Below, piece by piece: positions 37,068 to 45,833 of a DNA stretch of 64,000 nucleotides. Source of the DNA: Actinomycetota bacterium. GTDB taxonomy: Bacteria > Actinomycetota > Acidimicrobiia > Acidimicrobiales > Ilumatobacteraceae. The notes beneath the pieces are model-generated. The model did no database searches. It was not told where the DNA came from and was given only the letters and a program-made list of their open reading frames with translations. Every line of letters begins with the position of its first letter. The first letter of the stretch is position 1. The stretch lies in the NCBI GenBank assembly GCA_009701715.1, contig WLJO01000008.1, positions 1 through 64,000 on the forward strand, given 5' to 3'. The position numbers were made by a program, and so were the translations under genes.

Positions 37068-39032
37068 GTGACCCTCGCTGTGCAGCTGTCGTCAATCCGT
37101 TCGCCCGAAGACCTGAAGACGCTCTCCTACCCGGAACTCGCCGATCTGGCCGGGGAGATTCGTGACTTCGTGGTGCAGGCCGTCAGTGAGACCGGCGGCC
37201 ACCTCGGATCCAACCTCGGCGCCGTGGAGCTCACGCTCGCTCTGCACCGTGTGTTCGAGTCGCCCAAGGACGCCATCCTCTGGGATACCGGCCATCAGGC
37301 GTACGTGCACAAGATCGTCACCGGGCGCCAGGACGACTTCGCCCGTCTCCGTCAGGGAGGCGGCCTCTCGGGCTACCCGAACCGGAACGAGAGCGAGCAC
37401 GACTGGATCGAAAACAGTCACGCCTCCACGGTGCTCAGCTACGCGTACGGTCTCGCCGTGGCGCGTGACGCCGGGCAGGACCCGCGCCGGCACATCGTTG
37501 CGGTGATCGGCGATGGCTCGATGACCGGCGGCATGGCGTACGAGGCGCTCAACAACCTCGGCCACTCCAAGCGGCGCGTCATCATCGTGCTGAACGACAA
37601 CGGCCGCTCGTACGCGCCCACCATCTCCAACCTCACCGAGGCGCGGCCTGCGGACCTCGACCGACCGGAACAGGCCACCCTGCCCGACCGGCTCACCGAA
37701 CGACTCGCCCAGGCGTACACGGCCATCCGCATGAACCCGGTGTACGTGCGACGTCAGCGCCGGTTCGAGCAACTCGTCCGCGACATCCCGGTGGTCGGTG
37801 GACAGGCCGAGCGCGGCGTTGAGGCGTTCAAGGCTGCCGTGCGGGAGTTCCTCCAGCCGCCGTCGTTCTTCGAGGCACTCGGCGTGCGCTACATCGGGCC
37901 GATCGACGGTCACAACATGGCAGAACTGGAGTCCGCGCTCCGCAACGCAGAGGCGCTCTCCGCCGAAGGCCCGATCGTGGTGCACGTGCTCACCCAGAAG
38001 GGCCGTGGCTACTCGCCGGCGGAGCACGACGACGAGAAGCACCTGCACGACGCGCCGGTGTTCGACCCGTACGTGGGGCCGCCCAAGGCCGTGCCCACGG
38101 GCTACACGCAGGCGTTCGCCGAGTCGATCGTGAAGGAGGCAGACGCGGACCCGCGCATTGTCACCATCACGGCTGCCATGCCGGGCCCCACCGGCCTTTT
38201 GCCCTTCGAGGCTCGCTTCCCGGATCGCTTCTTTGACGTCGGCATCGCCGAACAGCACGCTGTTACGGCGGCAGCAGGGATGGCGATGGGTGGCCTGCGG
38301 CCGTTCGTCGCCGTGTACTCCACGTTCCTCTCTCGCGCTTGGGACCAAGTGGTGTACGACGTGGCGCTGCACCGCCTGCCGGTGGTGTTCTGCCTGGACC
38401 GCGCCGGCATCACGGGCGACGACGGCCCGAGCCACCACGGCATCTACGACATGGCGCTGCTCTGCAAGGTGCCCGGGATGCGAGTACTCGCACCATCGTC
38501 CGCGCAGGACCTGCAGCAAATGCTCCACGACGCCATCGAACTGGCCGACGATGGCCCGGTGATGATCCGCTACCCGAAGGGTGCTGCCCGTCAGGTGTCC
38601 GAGCACGAAGTCGGCATGGGTCTCCACGCTCGGCGCTCGCGAGAGGGTGGCCCCGAGTTGTGCATCCTCGCGGTCGGCAAGGTGCTCGCCGCCGCGGAGC
38701 GTGCCGCTGACGCACTCGCCGCCGAGGGGGTCCGCGCAACCGTGTGGGACGTGCGCAGTTGCGCACCGCTCGACGAGGACATGCTGGACGACGCGTTCCT
38801 GCACCGTGTCGTGATCACCGCAGAGGACGGCATCCGCGAGGGTGGTGTCGGCATGTCCATCGCCGACTTGCTGTCCGCCCGCGGCACCCCGGACGCGGCG
38901 AGGCCGTACGTTGAGGTACTCGGCGTGCCGACGGAGTTCGTCCCGCAGGCCAAGCCCGATGTCATCCTCCGACAGGTCGGGCTCGACGCCGAGGGCATCG
39001 CCTCCACCGCGCGCCGGCTCCTCGTACGCTGA
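37068..39032 (+). CDS. dxs: 1-deoxy-D-xylulose-5-phosphate synthase
   Basis: A 654-residue thiamine-diphosphate enzyme that joins pyruvate and glyceraldehyde 3-phosphate, first step of the MEP isoprenoid pathway. It is full length. Seen are GGHLGSNLGAVELTLALH (about 43-60), the TPP/Mg block GDGSMTGGMAYEALNN (about 148), and the transketolase-type DRAGITGDDGPSHHG (about 443-457), with the catalytic Glu in the DVGIAEQHAVTAAAG block. Uses TPP, whose salvage operon is in this same window. GTG 37068 start; an IMPase-family gene follows after 5 bases. Confidence 0.97.
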   Translation: MTLAVQLSSIRSPEDLKTLSYPELADLAGEIRDFVVQAVSETGGHLGSNLGAVELTLALHRVFESPKDAILWDTGHQAYVHKIVTGRQDDFARLRQGGGLSGYPNRNESEHDWIENSHASTVLSYAYGLAVARDAGQDPRRHIVAVIGDGSMTGGMAYEALNNLGHSKRRVIIVLNDNGRSYAPTISNLTEARPADLDRPEQATLPDRLTERLAQAYTAIRMNPVYVRRQRRFEQLVRDIPVVGGQAERGVEAFKAAVREFLQPPSFFEALGVRYIGPIDGHNMAELESALRNAEALSAEGPIVVHVLTQKGRGYSPAEHDDEKHLHDAPVFDPYVGPPKAVPTGYTQAFAESIVKEADADPRIVTITAAMPGPTGLLPFEARFPDRFFDVGIAEQHAVTAAAGMAMGGLRPFVAVYSTFLSRAWDQVVYDVALHRLPVVFCLDRAGITGDDGPSHHGIYDMALLCKVPGMRVLAPSSAQDLQQMLHDAIELADDGPVMIRYPKGAARQVSEHEVGMGLHARRSREGGPELCILAVGKVLAAAERAADALAAEGVRATVWDVRSCAPLDEDMLDDAFLHRVVITAEDGIREGGVGMSIADLLSARGTPDAARPYVEVLGVPTEFVPQAKPDVILRQVGLDAEGIASTARRLLVR

Positions 39033-39037
39033 GTCCC

Positions 39038-39832
39038 GTGCCCGTCGAACCGCTCCCCGACCTGCAGCCGGAGCTGGAACTGGCCCTCGAACTCGCAGAC
39101 GTGGCCGACGTCCTCACGCTGCCGATCTACGAATCACGTGCGTTCTCTGTCGACTGGAAGTCGAATCGCACCGAGGTCACCGAGGCCGACCGCAACGCAG
39201 AGTCCGCTATCTCCGGATGCCTCGCCGTCGCCCGCCCGCACCACGCCGTGTTCGGCGAGGAGCATGGGCTTCGTGGCGATGCAGAGAACGAGTGGCGTTG
39301 GGTGGTTGACCCCATTGATGGCACGTCGAACTTCGTGCGCGGCATCCCGGTGTGGGCCTCGCTCATCTCGCTGGTGCACCGAGACTTCGGCCCCGTAGTC
39401 GGCGTGGTGTCGGCACCTGCGCTTGGCCGCCGATGGCACGGAGCCGTGGGCATCGGCGCCTTCGTGGGAAGCCACCGCCTACAGGTCTCGGCCACCGACA
39501 CCCTCGCCGATGCTCAGGTGAGCGTGACGTTCAACAAGGGCTGGGACGAAGTCGGCCTTACCCCAAACCTCGTGTCGCTCCAGCAGGCCTCGTACCGTCC
39601 GCGTGGGTTCGGCGATTTCTGGCAGCACATGCTCGTTGCCGAAGGTGCGCTCGACGTGGCCGTCGACGCAATCGGGCTACAGCCGTACGACATTGCGGCG
39701 GTCAAGGTGATCGTGGAGCAGGCCGGCGGCGTACTCACCGATCGCCTAGGGGTGAACACCTACCTGAGCAACAGTGCGGTGTCGAGCAACGGCCGGCTCC
39801 ACCACACCGTGATCGAGCACCTCAACCGCTGA
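39038..39832 (+). CDS. Inositol-monophosphatase-family phosphatase (HisN/IMPase-like)
   Basis: A 264-residue Mg-dependent phosphatase. Metal-site motifs are GEEHG (about 72-76), DPIDGTSNF (about 90-98) and an LQPYDIAA near residue 216 in place of the usual WD-x-A. Family members dephosphorylate inositol phosphate, histidinol phosphate or 3'-phosphoadenylate. In actinobacteria close relatives include HisN. It begins five bases after the dxs stop, so it is probably co-expressed, but this does not prove a shared pathway. GTG 39038 start. Confidence 0.85.
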   Translation: MPVEPLPDLQPELELALELADVADVLTLPIYESRAFSVDWKSNRTEVTEADRNAESAISGCLAVARPHHAVFGEEHGLRGDAENEWRWVVDPIDGTSNFVRGIPVWASLISLVHRDFGPVVGVVSAPALGRRWHGAVGIGAFVGSHRLQVSATDTLADAQVSVTFNKGWDEVGLTPNLVSLQQASYRPRGFGDFWQHMLVAEGALDVAVDAIGLQPYDIAAVKVIVEQAGGVLTDRLGVNTYLSNSAVSSNGRLHHTVIEHLNR

Positions 39833-39838
39833 CGCTTG

Positions 39839-40552
39839 TTACTCGGTGAGGTCGACCGTGGCGAGACCGAAACGCGAAAGCAGCGGTGCGTACAGCGCCA
39901 CCACGGCTGAGTCCACCACCGGCACACCGTTCACCGCCCACTGCAGCGCCGTCACCTGCGCCACGCTGCGCCGACCGAACGCCACACGGGTGTATTCCCA
40001 TTCGTCCACGGTGAGCGTGACCGGCGCGTCGTCCGCACCGAACCGGCCGATTGGTGTCACCAGAGCCATCGGCGCGAGCCCCGCCTTGGCGACGCGGTCG
40101 GGGATGCGCCCGGCAAGGATGTCGATCGCCCACGCGTAGAACGAACCAGTTCGCTCCCCCGACATACCGAGTGCTCCACGCAGGTCCTGTTCGTGCGCAT
40201 GAGCGTCCATCACGAGTGGAACGCTGAACGGTCCGGCCGTGCCCGCGCGCAGCAGTACCTCCACCTCGCGCGACTCCGCAGCCCACTGCTCGAACAGTTC
40301 CGGGAGCGGCACGTCGCCCCAGCGCTTGATCTGCGCGGCCGTCCACGCCTCGCCGGGCGAACCCTCGAGGTTCCCGGCGGCAACATCGGCCAGCACGCCG
40401 CGCAGGTGCGCGATCAGCAGGGGCACGGTCCACGCCGGCGTCGCGGGGACGATGCAGTTCGCAACCTCGTCCATACCCGCGGTGGAGACCAGTCCGGAAA
40501 TGCGTGATCTCGCCGAGGCATACGCCCCGGCGAGGTCGAAGTCTTCGCTCAA
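39839..40552 (-). CDS. Maleylpyruvate-isomerase-family (DinB-fold) protein
   Basis: A 237-residue protein of the mycothiol maleylpyruvate isomerase/DinB-like superfamily. The metal-binding-type segment is TVPLLIAHLRGVLADV (His about 55), the HEQDLRG(A) helix (about 127-133) carries the other His and Asp, and a C-terminal sterol-carrier-like segment ends the protein. The start is the TTG at 40552, seven bases past the thiolase stop; the longer frame would overlap the thiolase gene. Probably last in the thiolase/HMGS-like operon. Activity unknown. Confidence 0.72.
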   Translation of the reverse strand: MSEDFDLAGAYASARSRISGLVSTAGMDEVANCIVPATPAWTVPLLIAHLRGVLADVAAGNLEGSPGEAWTAAQIKRWGDVPLPELFEQWAAESREVEVLLRAGTAGPFSVPLVMDAHAHEQDLRGALGMSGERTGSFYAWAIDILAGRIPDRVAKAGLAPMALVTPIGRFGADDAPVTLTVDEWEYTRVAFGRRSVAQVTALQWAVNGVPVVDSAVVALYAPLLSRFGLATVDLTE

Positions 40553-40559
40553 GTCCGGC

Positions 40560-41756
40560 TCAGTCGAGTTCGGAGCCGACGACGCTGACGAACGACACGC
40601 AGGCACCCGGTGCACCACCGAGGTTGTGCGTGAGGGCCTTGGTCTTGCCCTGCCCGATCGATGCGATCTGCCGGGGGCCGGCCTCGCCGCGCAACTGCGT
40701 CCAGCACTCGAAGAGCATCCGCAGACCGCTGGCGCCGATCGGGTGACCGAATGACTTCAGGCCGCCGTCGGGGTTCACCGGCAGCTCACCATCGAGGTCG
40801 AACGTGCCGTCAAGCACGTCCTTCCAGCCGTAGCCACGCTCGGAGAACCCGAGGTCCTCCATGAGCACGAGCTCGGTGGGCGTGAAGCAGTCGTGCACCT
40901 CGGCCATTGCAAGCTCCGCACGCGGGTTGGTGATGCCGGCCTGCTTGTACGCGTCCACGGCGCTGTGCACCACCTCGTCGAAGGAGGTGTAGTCGTACGA
41001 CGGGTCAATGGGGCCGTCTGCCGGGCCGGCAACGAACGAGAGCGCCTTCACGTACAGCGGCTTGGACGTGTACTTGTGGGCATCCTCGACACGCACGATG
41101 ATCGCGGCGGCCGAGCCGTCGGACACGCCAGAGCAGTCGAAGATGCCGAGCTGTCCGGCGATGATTGGGCTGCAGGCGATGGTCTCCTTGGAGACCTCCT
41201 TCTTGAACTGTGCACGCGAGTTGAGCGCACCGTTGCGGTGGTTCTTCCAGGCGATACGCGTGAGCACATCTTTCAGCTCCGCCGGGTCCACGCCGTACTT
41301 GTTGGCGTACGCCGGGGCGAGAAACGAGAAACTCGCCGGTGCGGTGACCGTGAGCGCGGAGCCATCGTCTGCGGGGGAAGCCACCACGAGCCCGGAGTAG
41401 CCGGAGTCCTTCAGCTTCTCCACGCCGATCGCCATCACGACGTCGTACGCGCCGGAGGCGACGGCGTAGCAGGCGTTGCGGAATGCCTCGCTGCCCGTGG
41501 CGCAGTAGTTCTCCACGTGGGTCACCGGCTTGTGCTGGATCTTCAGCGGACGCGAGAGCGTGAGGCCCGACAGGCCCGAGCCCATCGTGCCGAGCCAGAA
41601 CGCGTCGATGTCGTCGAGCTTTACGCCTGCGTTCTGCAGCGCGGCGGACGAGGACTCAACGAGCAGGTCGTCGGTGGACTTGTCCCAGTGCTCGCCGAAG
41701 TTGGTGCAGCCCATCCCGATGATGGCCACTTTGTCTCGGATTCCGTGTGATGCCAT
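40560..41756 (-). CDS. SCP-x-type thiolase (acetyl-CoA acetyltransferase)
   Basis: A 398-residue thiolase of the SCP-x/archaeal type. Nucleophile Cys85 lies in ENYCATGSE, the His motif is EVHDCF (about 300), and a GHPIGASG stretch (about 348-355) is near the end. Such enzymes cleave or form 3-ketoacyl-CoA. In archaea, thiolases of this type form a complex with a DUF35 protein and HMG-CoA synthase, and here the next gene upstream is an HMGS-like/DUF35 fusion. AAGGAG precedes the ATG, inside a small ORF. Confidence 0.9.
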   Translation of the reverse strand: MASHGIRDKVAIIGMGCTNFGEHWDKSTDDLLVESSSAALQNAGVKLDDIDAFWLGTMGSGLSGLTLSRPLKIQHKPVTHVENYCATGSEAFRNACYAVASGAYDVVMAIGVEKLKDSGYSGLVVASPADDGSALTVTAPASFSFLAPAYANKYGVDPAELKDVLTRIAWKNHRNGALNSRAQFKKEVSKETIACSPIIAGQLGIFDCSGVSDGSAAAIIVRVEDAHKYTSKPLYVKALSFVAGPADGPIDPSYDYTSFDEVVHSAVDAYKQAGITNPRAELAMAEVHDCFTPTELVLMEDLGFSERGYGWKDVLDGTFDLDGELPVNPDGGLKSFGHPIGASGLRMLFECWTQLRGEAGPRQIASIGQGKTKALTHNLGGAPGACVSFVSVVGSELD

Positions 41757-41757
41757 G

Positions 41758-41844
41758 TCAGATCTCCTTGCTGGTTTCGGTGGCCGGGGCGACGCCCTGG
41801 GTCGAGGTGTTCGTGCGGGTGTTCTTGGTGCTCGTGTTGCTCAT
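41758..41844 (-). CDS. Possible 28-aa small ORF between HMGS-like and thiolase genes
   Basis: The frame from ATG 41844 to TGA 41758 codes 28 residues, mostly Asn, Ser, Thr, Ala and Lys, of no known family. It starts at the stop of the HMGS-like gene (an ATG at 41847 is an alternative) and ends one base before the thiolase ATG. It may only carry ribosomes across the gap to the thiolase, whose AAGGAG lies in its last codons, or it may be a short unstructured peptide. Weak as a protein-coding call. Confidence 0.35.
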   Translation of the reverse strand: MSNTSTKNTRTNTSTQGVAPATETSKEI

Positions 41845-43253
41845 CATGCCCCACCGCGGATGGGTCGGGCTTTCCAGAAGTAGTTGTGTACGCCGTCTTG
41901 GGTGAACAAGCGCCGGAAGGACATCTCCACCCGGTCGCCGATCTTCACCTTGTCCGGGTCCACGTCGGTCAGTTCGCACTGGAAGCGACCGCCCCCGTCG
42001 AAGTCGATGACAGCGGCAACGACCGGCGGGCTGAGGCTGAAGGCCAAGCGGTCCACGGTGTAGGTGGCGATGGTGGCCCGCACATCCGCCATGCGGATCG
42101 GCTCCATATGGTCGATCTCGCCCGTGCCGAAACTGACCCGTGAGGGCGGCAGGTGCACGAAACCGGTTTCGTCCTTGCTGCCGAAGAAGCCGAACTTCCA
42201 TTTGTTGCGGCGCAGGCTGGGCGGGCCGGCGGGGCGGTCCGGCTCGGGGCGGCGCGGCGGCTCACGGTGGAGGAAGCCGCGCCACGTGAGGAACGAGGCA
42301 TAGGTGAGGTCGTCGCGGGTGTTGGCGATCTGCTGGGCAACCGTGTTCGTCTGGCGCGCACGGAAGGCGAGCAGTTCGTCGGTGGTGCGCAGCAGCCACA
42401 CGTTGCACCCGTCGGCGAGCAGCACCACCGCGATGGTCTGGCCGGGCTGAGCACGGTCGAGCACGTCGCACAGGTTCACCATCGCCTGGGCGGTGCCGGC
42501 GTTCCCGATCACGGTGGAGAGATCGTCGGCGACTGCCTCGGGCCGCACGCCGATCGCCTTGGCAACCGCCTTGGCCGCACGACCGTGGAGACCGCTCACG
42601 ATCACGTGGTCGAACTGGTCCGGGGTCATCCCCGCCCCGGCGCACGCACGCTTGAATGCCTCCTGGGCGAGCGGCACGTAGGCGAACTCACCGAAGCGTT
42701 CCTCCCACAGCTGCGACGAGTCGTCGCCCGGCTCGCGCCAGCGGTCGAGGAACTCGGCGGTTACACCGGCGCCGCCGAAGTCTTCGCAGATCACGTTGCC
42801 CTCGCCGAAGCAGATCGCTGCAGCGGCATCGCCGCCGTTCGCCTCGTCGCCACCGCCGGGCAGACCGACACGCACGTCGGACACGAACGCCATCTGCGAG
42901 CCACGGGCGCTCGCACCCATGAGCGCTGCCACCTGCGAGCGCACCGAGCCGTTCACGTCGTAGGCGCCGACGCCGTCAGGCAGCGCAAGCGCCGCGTGGA
43001 TGGCGGTGGCGTTGGTCTTGTCGAGGTATGCGGGCGTTGCGGTGGCGAACCAAACGTTCTCGGGCGAGTACCCCTGCGGTGCGTTGGCGAGGGCTACACG
43101 CCCAGCCTCCACGGCGAGCGACGTGGTGTCCTCGTCGTAACTGGCTACCGACCGCGTGCCCCTACCGCCGCCGCTGCCGAGCGCCGAGGTGATGGCGCTG
43201 CGCTGCAGGCGCCAGTACGGGATGTAGGCGCCATAACTCACGATTCCGGACAT
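41844..43253 (-). CDS. HMG-CoA-synthase-like protein fused to DUF35 OB-fold domain
   Basis: A 469-residue protein. Residues 1-340 are a thiolase-fold HMG-CoA-synthase/FabH-like domain (GIVSYGAYIPYWRL; DEDTTSLAVEAGR; GNAGTAQAMVNL about 268); residues about 350-469 are a DUF35 OB-fold domain (MADVRATIATYTVDRLAFS, FQCELTDVDPDKVKIGDRV). Where HMGS has its nucleophile Cys in a CxxG-type block, this protein has NGSVRSQVAAL with Ser103, so normal condensation is doubtful. In archaea separate HMGS, DUF35 and thiolase proteins form a channelling complex; here two are fused and the thiolase is adjacent. Start ATG 43253. Confidence 0.85.
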   Translation of the reverse strand: MSGIVSYGAYIPYWRLQRSAITSALGSGGGRGTRSVASYDEDTTSLAVEAGRVALANAPQGYSPENVWFATATPAYLDKTNATAIHAALALPDGVGAYDVNGSVRSQVAALMGASARGSQMAFVSDVRVGLPGGGDEANGGDAAAAICFGEGNVICEDFGGAGVTAEFLDRWREPGDDSSQLWEERFGEFAYVPLAQEAFKRACAGAGMTPDQFDHVIVSGLHGRAAKAVAKAIGVRPEAVADDLSTVIGNAGTAQAMVNLCDVLDRAQPGQTIAVVLLADGCNVWLLRTTDELLAFRARQTNTVAQQIANTRDDLTYASFLTWRGFLHREPPRRPEPDRPAGPPSLRRNKWKFGFFGSKDETGFVHLPPSRVSFGTGEIDHMEPIRMADVRATIATYTVDRLAFSLSPPVVAAVIDFDGGGRFQCELTDVDPDKVKIGDRVEMSFRRLFTQDGVHNYFWKARPIRGGA

Positions 43254-43333
43254 CTCAAACCTCTTCCACGACGAGCTCTGTACGAGCCCGACCGTAGTTC
43301 CCTGACCCCCGTCAGGAAGAGCCGAGCCCCCGG

Positions 43334-44002
43334 TCAGGAATAGTACGGGTTCTCGCCGGTGGCGTGGTCCGTCACGTCGACCACCTTGGTGATGCTGGCC
43401 AACTGCTCCACGAGGCTGCGCTGGACGCCTTCCATCATGGTGGTGCGGCTCATCGAGCACCCGTGGCAGCCGCCACCCATGCGCATGTATGCCGCACCGT
43501 CGCCGTCGTGGCCGACGAACTCCACGAACCCGCCGTGGGCGGACAGGGCCGGGTTGATCTCGGTGGCCACGAGGGCCTCGATCTCTGCCGACAGGGCGTC
43601 GCCGTGGGTGAGCCCCTCGATCCGCACGGCCGCGGGCTTGTTCGGGTTCCGGATGATCAGCCCGGTGGACTCTGCGTAGTCAAGAACGGCGCCCTGCAGT
43701 TTGTCCACGTCCCGACCCGGCACGATGACCTTCAGGCCGTTGTGGGTGCGCACCTCGTCGGTGAACGCCGCCTTGGTGAACTCGTCGAACGACAGGTCGT
43801 ACTGGAACGTGTCGCCGCCCTCGCCCGCGATCTCGAGGCGCAGACCGAGACGCTCGGCGTCGTCCTCGTCGGAGCGCAACGACATCAACTTGTCGTGGGC
43901 GACCTCGGTGATCTCGATAATCGGCAGGGAGGCAGGCACAGACGGGGCCAGAGGGGACTGGATGCCGGCGGCGAGCGGGGAGATGGAACCGGGTGTGGTC
44001 AC
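43334..44002 (-). CDS. nfuA: NfuA-type Fe-S cluster carrier
   Basis: A 222-residue protein with a degenerate HesB/IscA-like N-terminal domain (about 28-115) and a NifU C-terminal domain (about 130-205). The cluster-binding motif GGGCHGCSM (Cys179 and Cys182) is intact; such proteins form a [4Fe-4S] dimer and pass clusters to target enzymes. The IscA-type Cys residues of the first domain are absent, as in other NfuA proteins. GTG 44002 start. It lies between the thiolase cluster and an SDR and may be transcribed alone. Confidence 0.9.
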   Translation of the reverse strand: MTTPGSISPLAAGIQSPLAPSVPASLPIIEITEVAHDKLMSLRSDEDDAERLGLRLEIAGEGGDTFQYDLSFDEFTKAAFTDEVRTHNGLKVIVPGRDVDKLQGAVLDYAESTGLIIRNPNKPAAVRIEGLTHGDALSAEIEALVATEINPALSAHGGFVEFVGHDGDGAAYMRMGGGCHGCSMSRTTMMEGVQRSLVEQLASITKVVDVTDHATGENPYYS

Positions 44003-44088
44003 GGGGCTCAGACTACCGACCGGGTTGTCCGCCTCTGCCGTTTCCGGCCGAGTTTACCCGGGGACGGACGAAGAAATCCGTCAGCGGA

Positions 44089-44865
44089 TCAGTCGAGGGG
44101 CCCGCCACCGTCCACCACGATGCGCTGACCCGTCACGTACCCGGCGAGGCCGCTGCAGAGGAAGAGCACCACGTTTGCGATGTCCTCGGGCTGACAAACG
44201 TGGCCGAACGGCATCGTTGCATCGAGAGACCGAAGGTCGGTGAGGTCCAGGTTCCCCGACCGGGCCCGCGTGAGCCGCACCCCCATATCGGTCTCGACGA
44301 GACCGGGGCAGACGATGTTCACGTGGATCCCATGCGGGCGCTCCTCCTTGGCGAGCGTGAACGCGAGCGCTTCCATCGCCGCCTTGCCCATGTTGTACGG
44401 GGCGCCGTTGGGGCCCATATTGCTCGTGGCGACCGAGGAGATCATCACGATGTCGCCGCGCGGACGGGTGCGCATCGACGGAATGACCAACCTGCTGAGG
44501 TGATGCGGGCCGACTGCATGCGTTGCGAGCAGGCGCGCGGCCTCGTCCGGCCTCGAGTCCGCCACGGCCTGGCCCCGCGAGGCGATCCCTGCGTTGCAGA
44601 CGAGGATGTCGATGTGGCCGAAGTCCGCGAGCACCTCGCTCACCATGGCCGCGTCCTCGTCGGCATCGTCAACCGATGCGGCGTACGCCTTGGCGACACC
44701 GCCCGCCCCCTCGATTGCGGCGACCGTCGCGCGGGCCGCATCGGCGTCCTTGCGGTAGTTGACCGCCACGGAGGCGCCTTCGCGCGCCAGTAGTTCGGAG
44801 ATGGCACGCCCAATGCCGCGCCCTCCTCCTGTGACAAGCGCCACACGCCCAGATAGCTGGCCCAT
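44089..44865 (-). CDS. FabG-like short-chain dehydrogenase/reductase
   Basis: A 258-residue SDR like 3-oxoacyl-ACP reductase. TGGGRGIGR (about 13-21), an NYRKDADAA stretch that fits NADPH, CNAGI, the catalytic block SSVATSNMGPNGAPYNMGK (Ser about 143, Tyr about 156, Lys about 160) and VVDGGG at the end are seen. ATG 44865 has a GGGGGTG at suitable distance. Divergent from the CDF gene across 42 bases that hold a 17-base dyad, so both may be controlled together. Confidence 0.87.
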   Translation of the reverse strand: MGQLSGRVALVTGGGRGIGRAISELLAREGASVAVNYRKDADAARATVAAIEGAGGVAKAYAASVDDADEDAAMVSEVLADFGHIDILVCNAGIASRGQAVADSRPDEAARLLATHAVGPHHLSRLVIPSMRTRPRGDIVMISSVATSNMGPNGAPYNMGKAAMEALAFTLAKEERPHGIHVNIVCPGLVETDMGVRLTRARSGNLDLTDLRSLDATMPFGHVCQPEDIANVVLFLCSGLAGYVTGQRIVVDGGGPLD

Positions 44866-44881
44866 CAATCACCCCCGCGTT

Positions 44882-44898
44882 GGTTGTATATGACAACC
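44882..44898. promoter_or_regulatory. 17-base dyad between divergent SDR and CDF genes
   Basis: GGTTGT-ATATG-ACAACC is a perfect 6-base inverted repeat in the 42-base divergent intergenic space, a suitable size for a regulator half-site pair. The regulator is unknown and not encoded next to it. Confidence 0.5.
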
Positions 44899-44907
44899 TA
44901 GTCATTC

Positions 44908-45828
44908 GTGCATGAGGGGTCTAAGAAAGCGATCTTTGCGGCCTTCTTGGCCAATCTGGGGATCGCCATCGCAAAAGTCATCGGCTTTGCGTTCACCCGT
45001 TCGAGCGGCATGCTCGCCGAAGCTGCTCACTCCCTCGCCGACACCGGCAACCAGGCCCTGCTGCTGTTCGGTTCGCGCCGCGCCCGCCGCAAAGCAGACC
45101 GCAACAACCCGTTCGGCTACGGACGCGAGCGCTACTTCTGGTCATTCATCGTGGCGCTCGTGCTATTCAGCATGGGTGGCCTGTTCGCGCTCTACGAGGG
45201 CATACAGAAACTTGCCCACCCCCACGAGACGCACAGACTCGGCGTGGCCATCGCAATCCTTGGCATTGCCGTCGCCCTCGAGAGTTACTCGCTGATGACC
45301 GCAATGAAAGAGGTTCGACACGTCAAGCCCGCAGGTATGTCGCTCTGGGGCTTCATCCGTCACACCCGCTCACCAGAACTCCCTGTGGTGGTACTCGAGG
45401 ACATCGGCGCCGAGATCGGACTCGTGCTCGCTCTCGCCGGTGTGCTGCTCTCGCACTTCACGCATAATCCGCGGTGGGACTCCATCGCCTCGGTGCTCAT
45501 CGGAGTGCTGCTCACCGTGATCGCGCTCATCCTCGCTACGGAGATGAAGTCCTCGCTCATGGGCGAGACCGCAACCGACGAGTCCGAGGAGCGCATTCGC
45601 AGCGCCGCAGCCGCTCACCCCCTCGTTCGCAAGGTCATCCACCTGAAGACCCAGCACATCGGACCCGATGAGCTGATCGTTGGGCTGAAAGTGGAGTTCG
45701 ACCACTCGCTCACCATGTCGCAACTCGCCGAGGCCATCGATGCCGTCGAGGTTGTGGTGCGCGCCGCCGAACCAACCGCTGTCACCATCTACCTTGAGCC
45801 GGACATCGACCGGTCCGGAAACGACTGA
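44908..45828 (+). CDS. Cation diffusion facilitator (CDF) transporter, SLC30A9-like
   Basis: A 306-residue CDF metal/proton antiporter with six membrane spans and a cytosolic C-terminal domain (about 210-306). TM2 carries the HSLADTGNQ metal motif (HxxxD, about 41-49); TM5 has EDIGAE (about 164-169), resembling the SLC30A9-type site rather than the normal DxxxD. It probably exports Zn, Co or Mn. GTG 44908 has no ribosome site, so it may be leaderless. The DMT transporter gene follows after 5 bases. Confidence 0.88.
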   Translation: MHEGSKKAIFAAFLANLGIAIAKVIGFAFTRSSGMLAEAAHSLADTGNQALLLFGSRRARRKADRNNPFGYGRERYFWSFIVALVLFSMGGLFALYEGIQKLAHPHETHRLGVAIAILGIAVALESYSLMTAMKEVRHVKPAGMSLWGFIRHTRSPELPVVVLEDIGAEIGLVLALAGVLLSHFTHNPRWDSIASVLIGVLLTVIALILATEMKSSLMGETATDESEERIRSAAAAHPLVRKVIHLKTQHIGPDELIVGLKVEFDHSLTMSQLAEAIDAVEVVVRAAEPTAVTIYLEPDIDRSGND

Positions 45829-45833
45829 CGTAC

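Noticed and set aside
37092-38804. Minus-strand frame of 570 codons
   Set aside because: Antisense shadow of dxs, whose domains and motifs are all on the plus strand.
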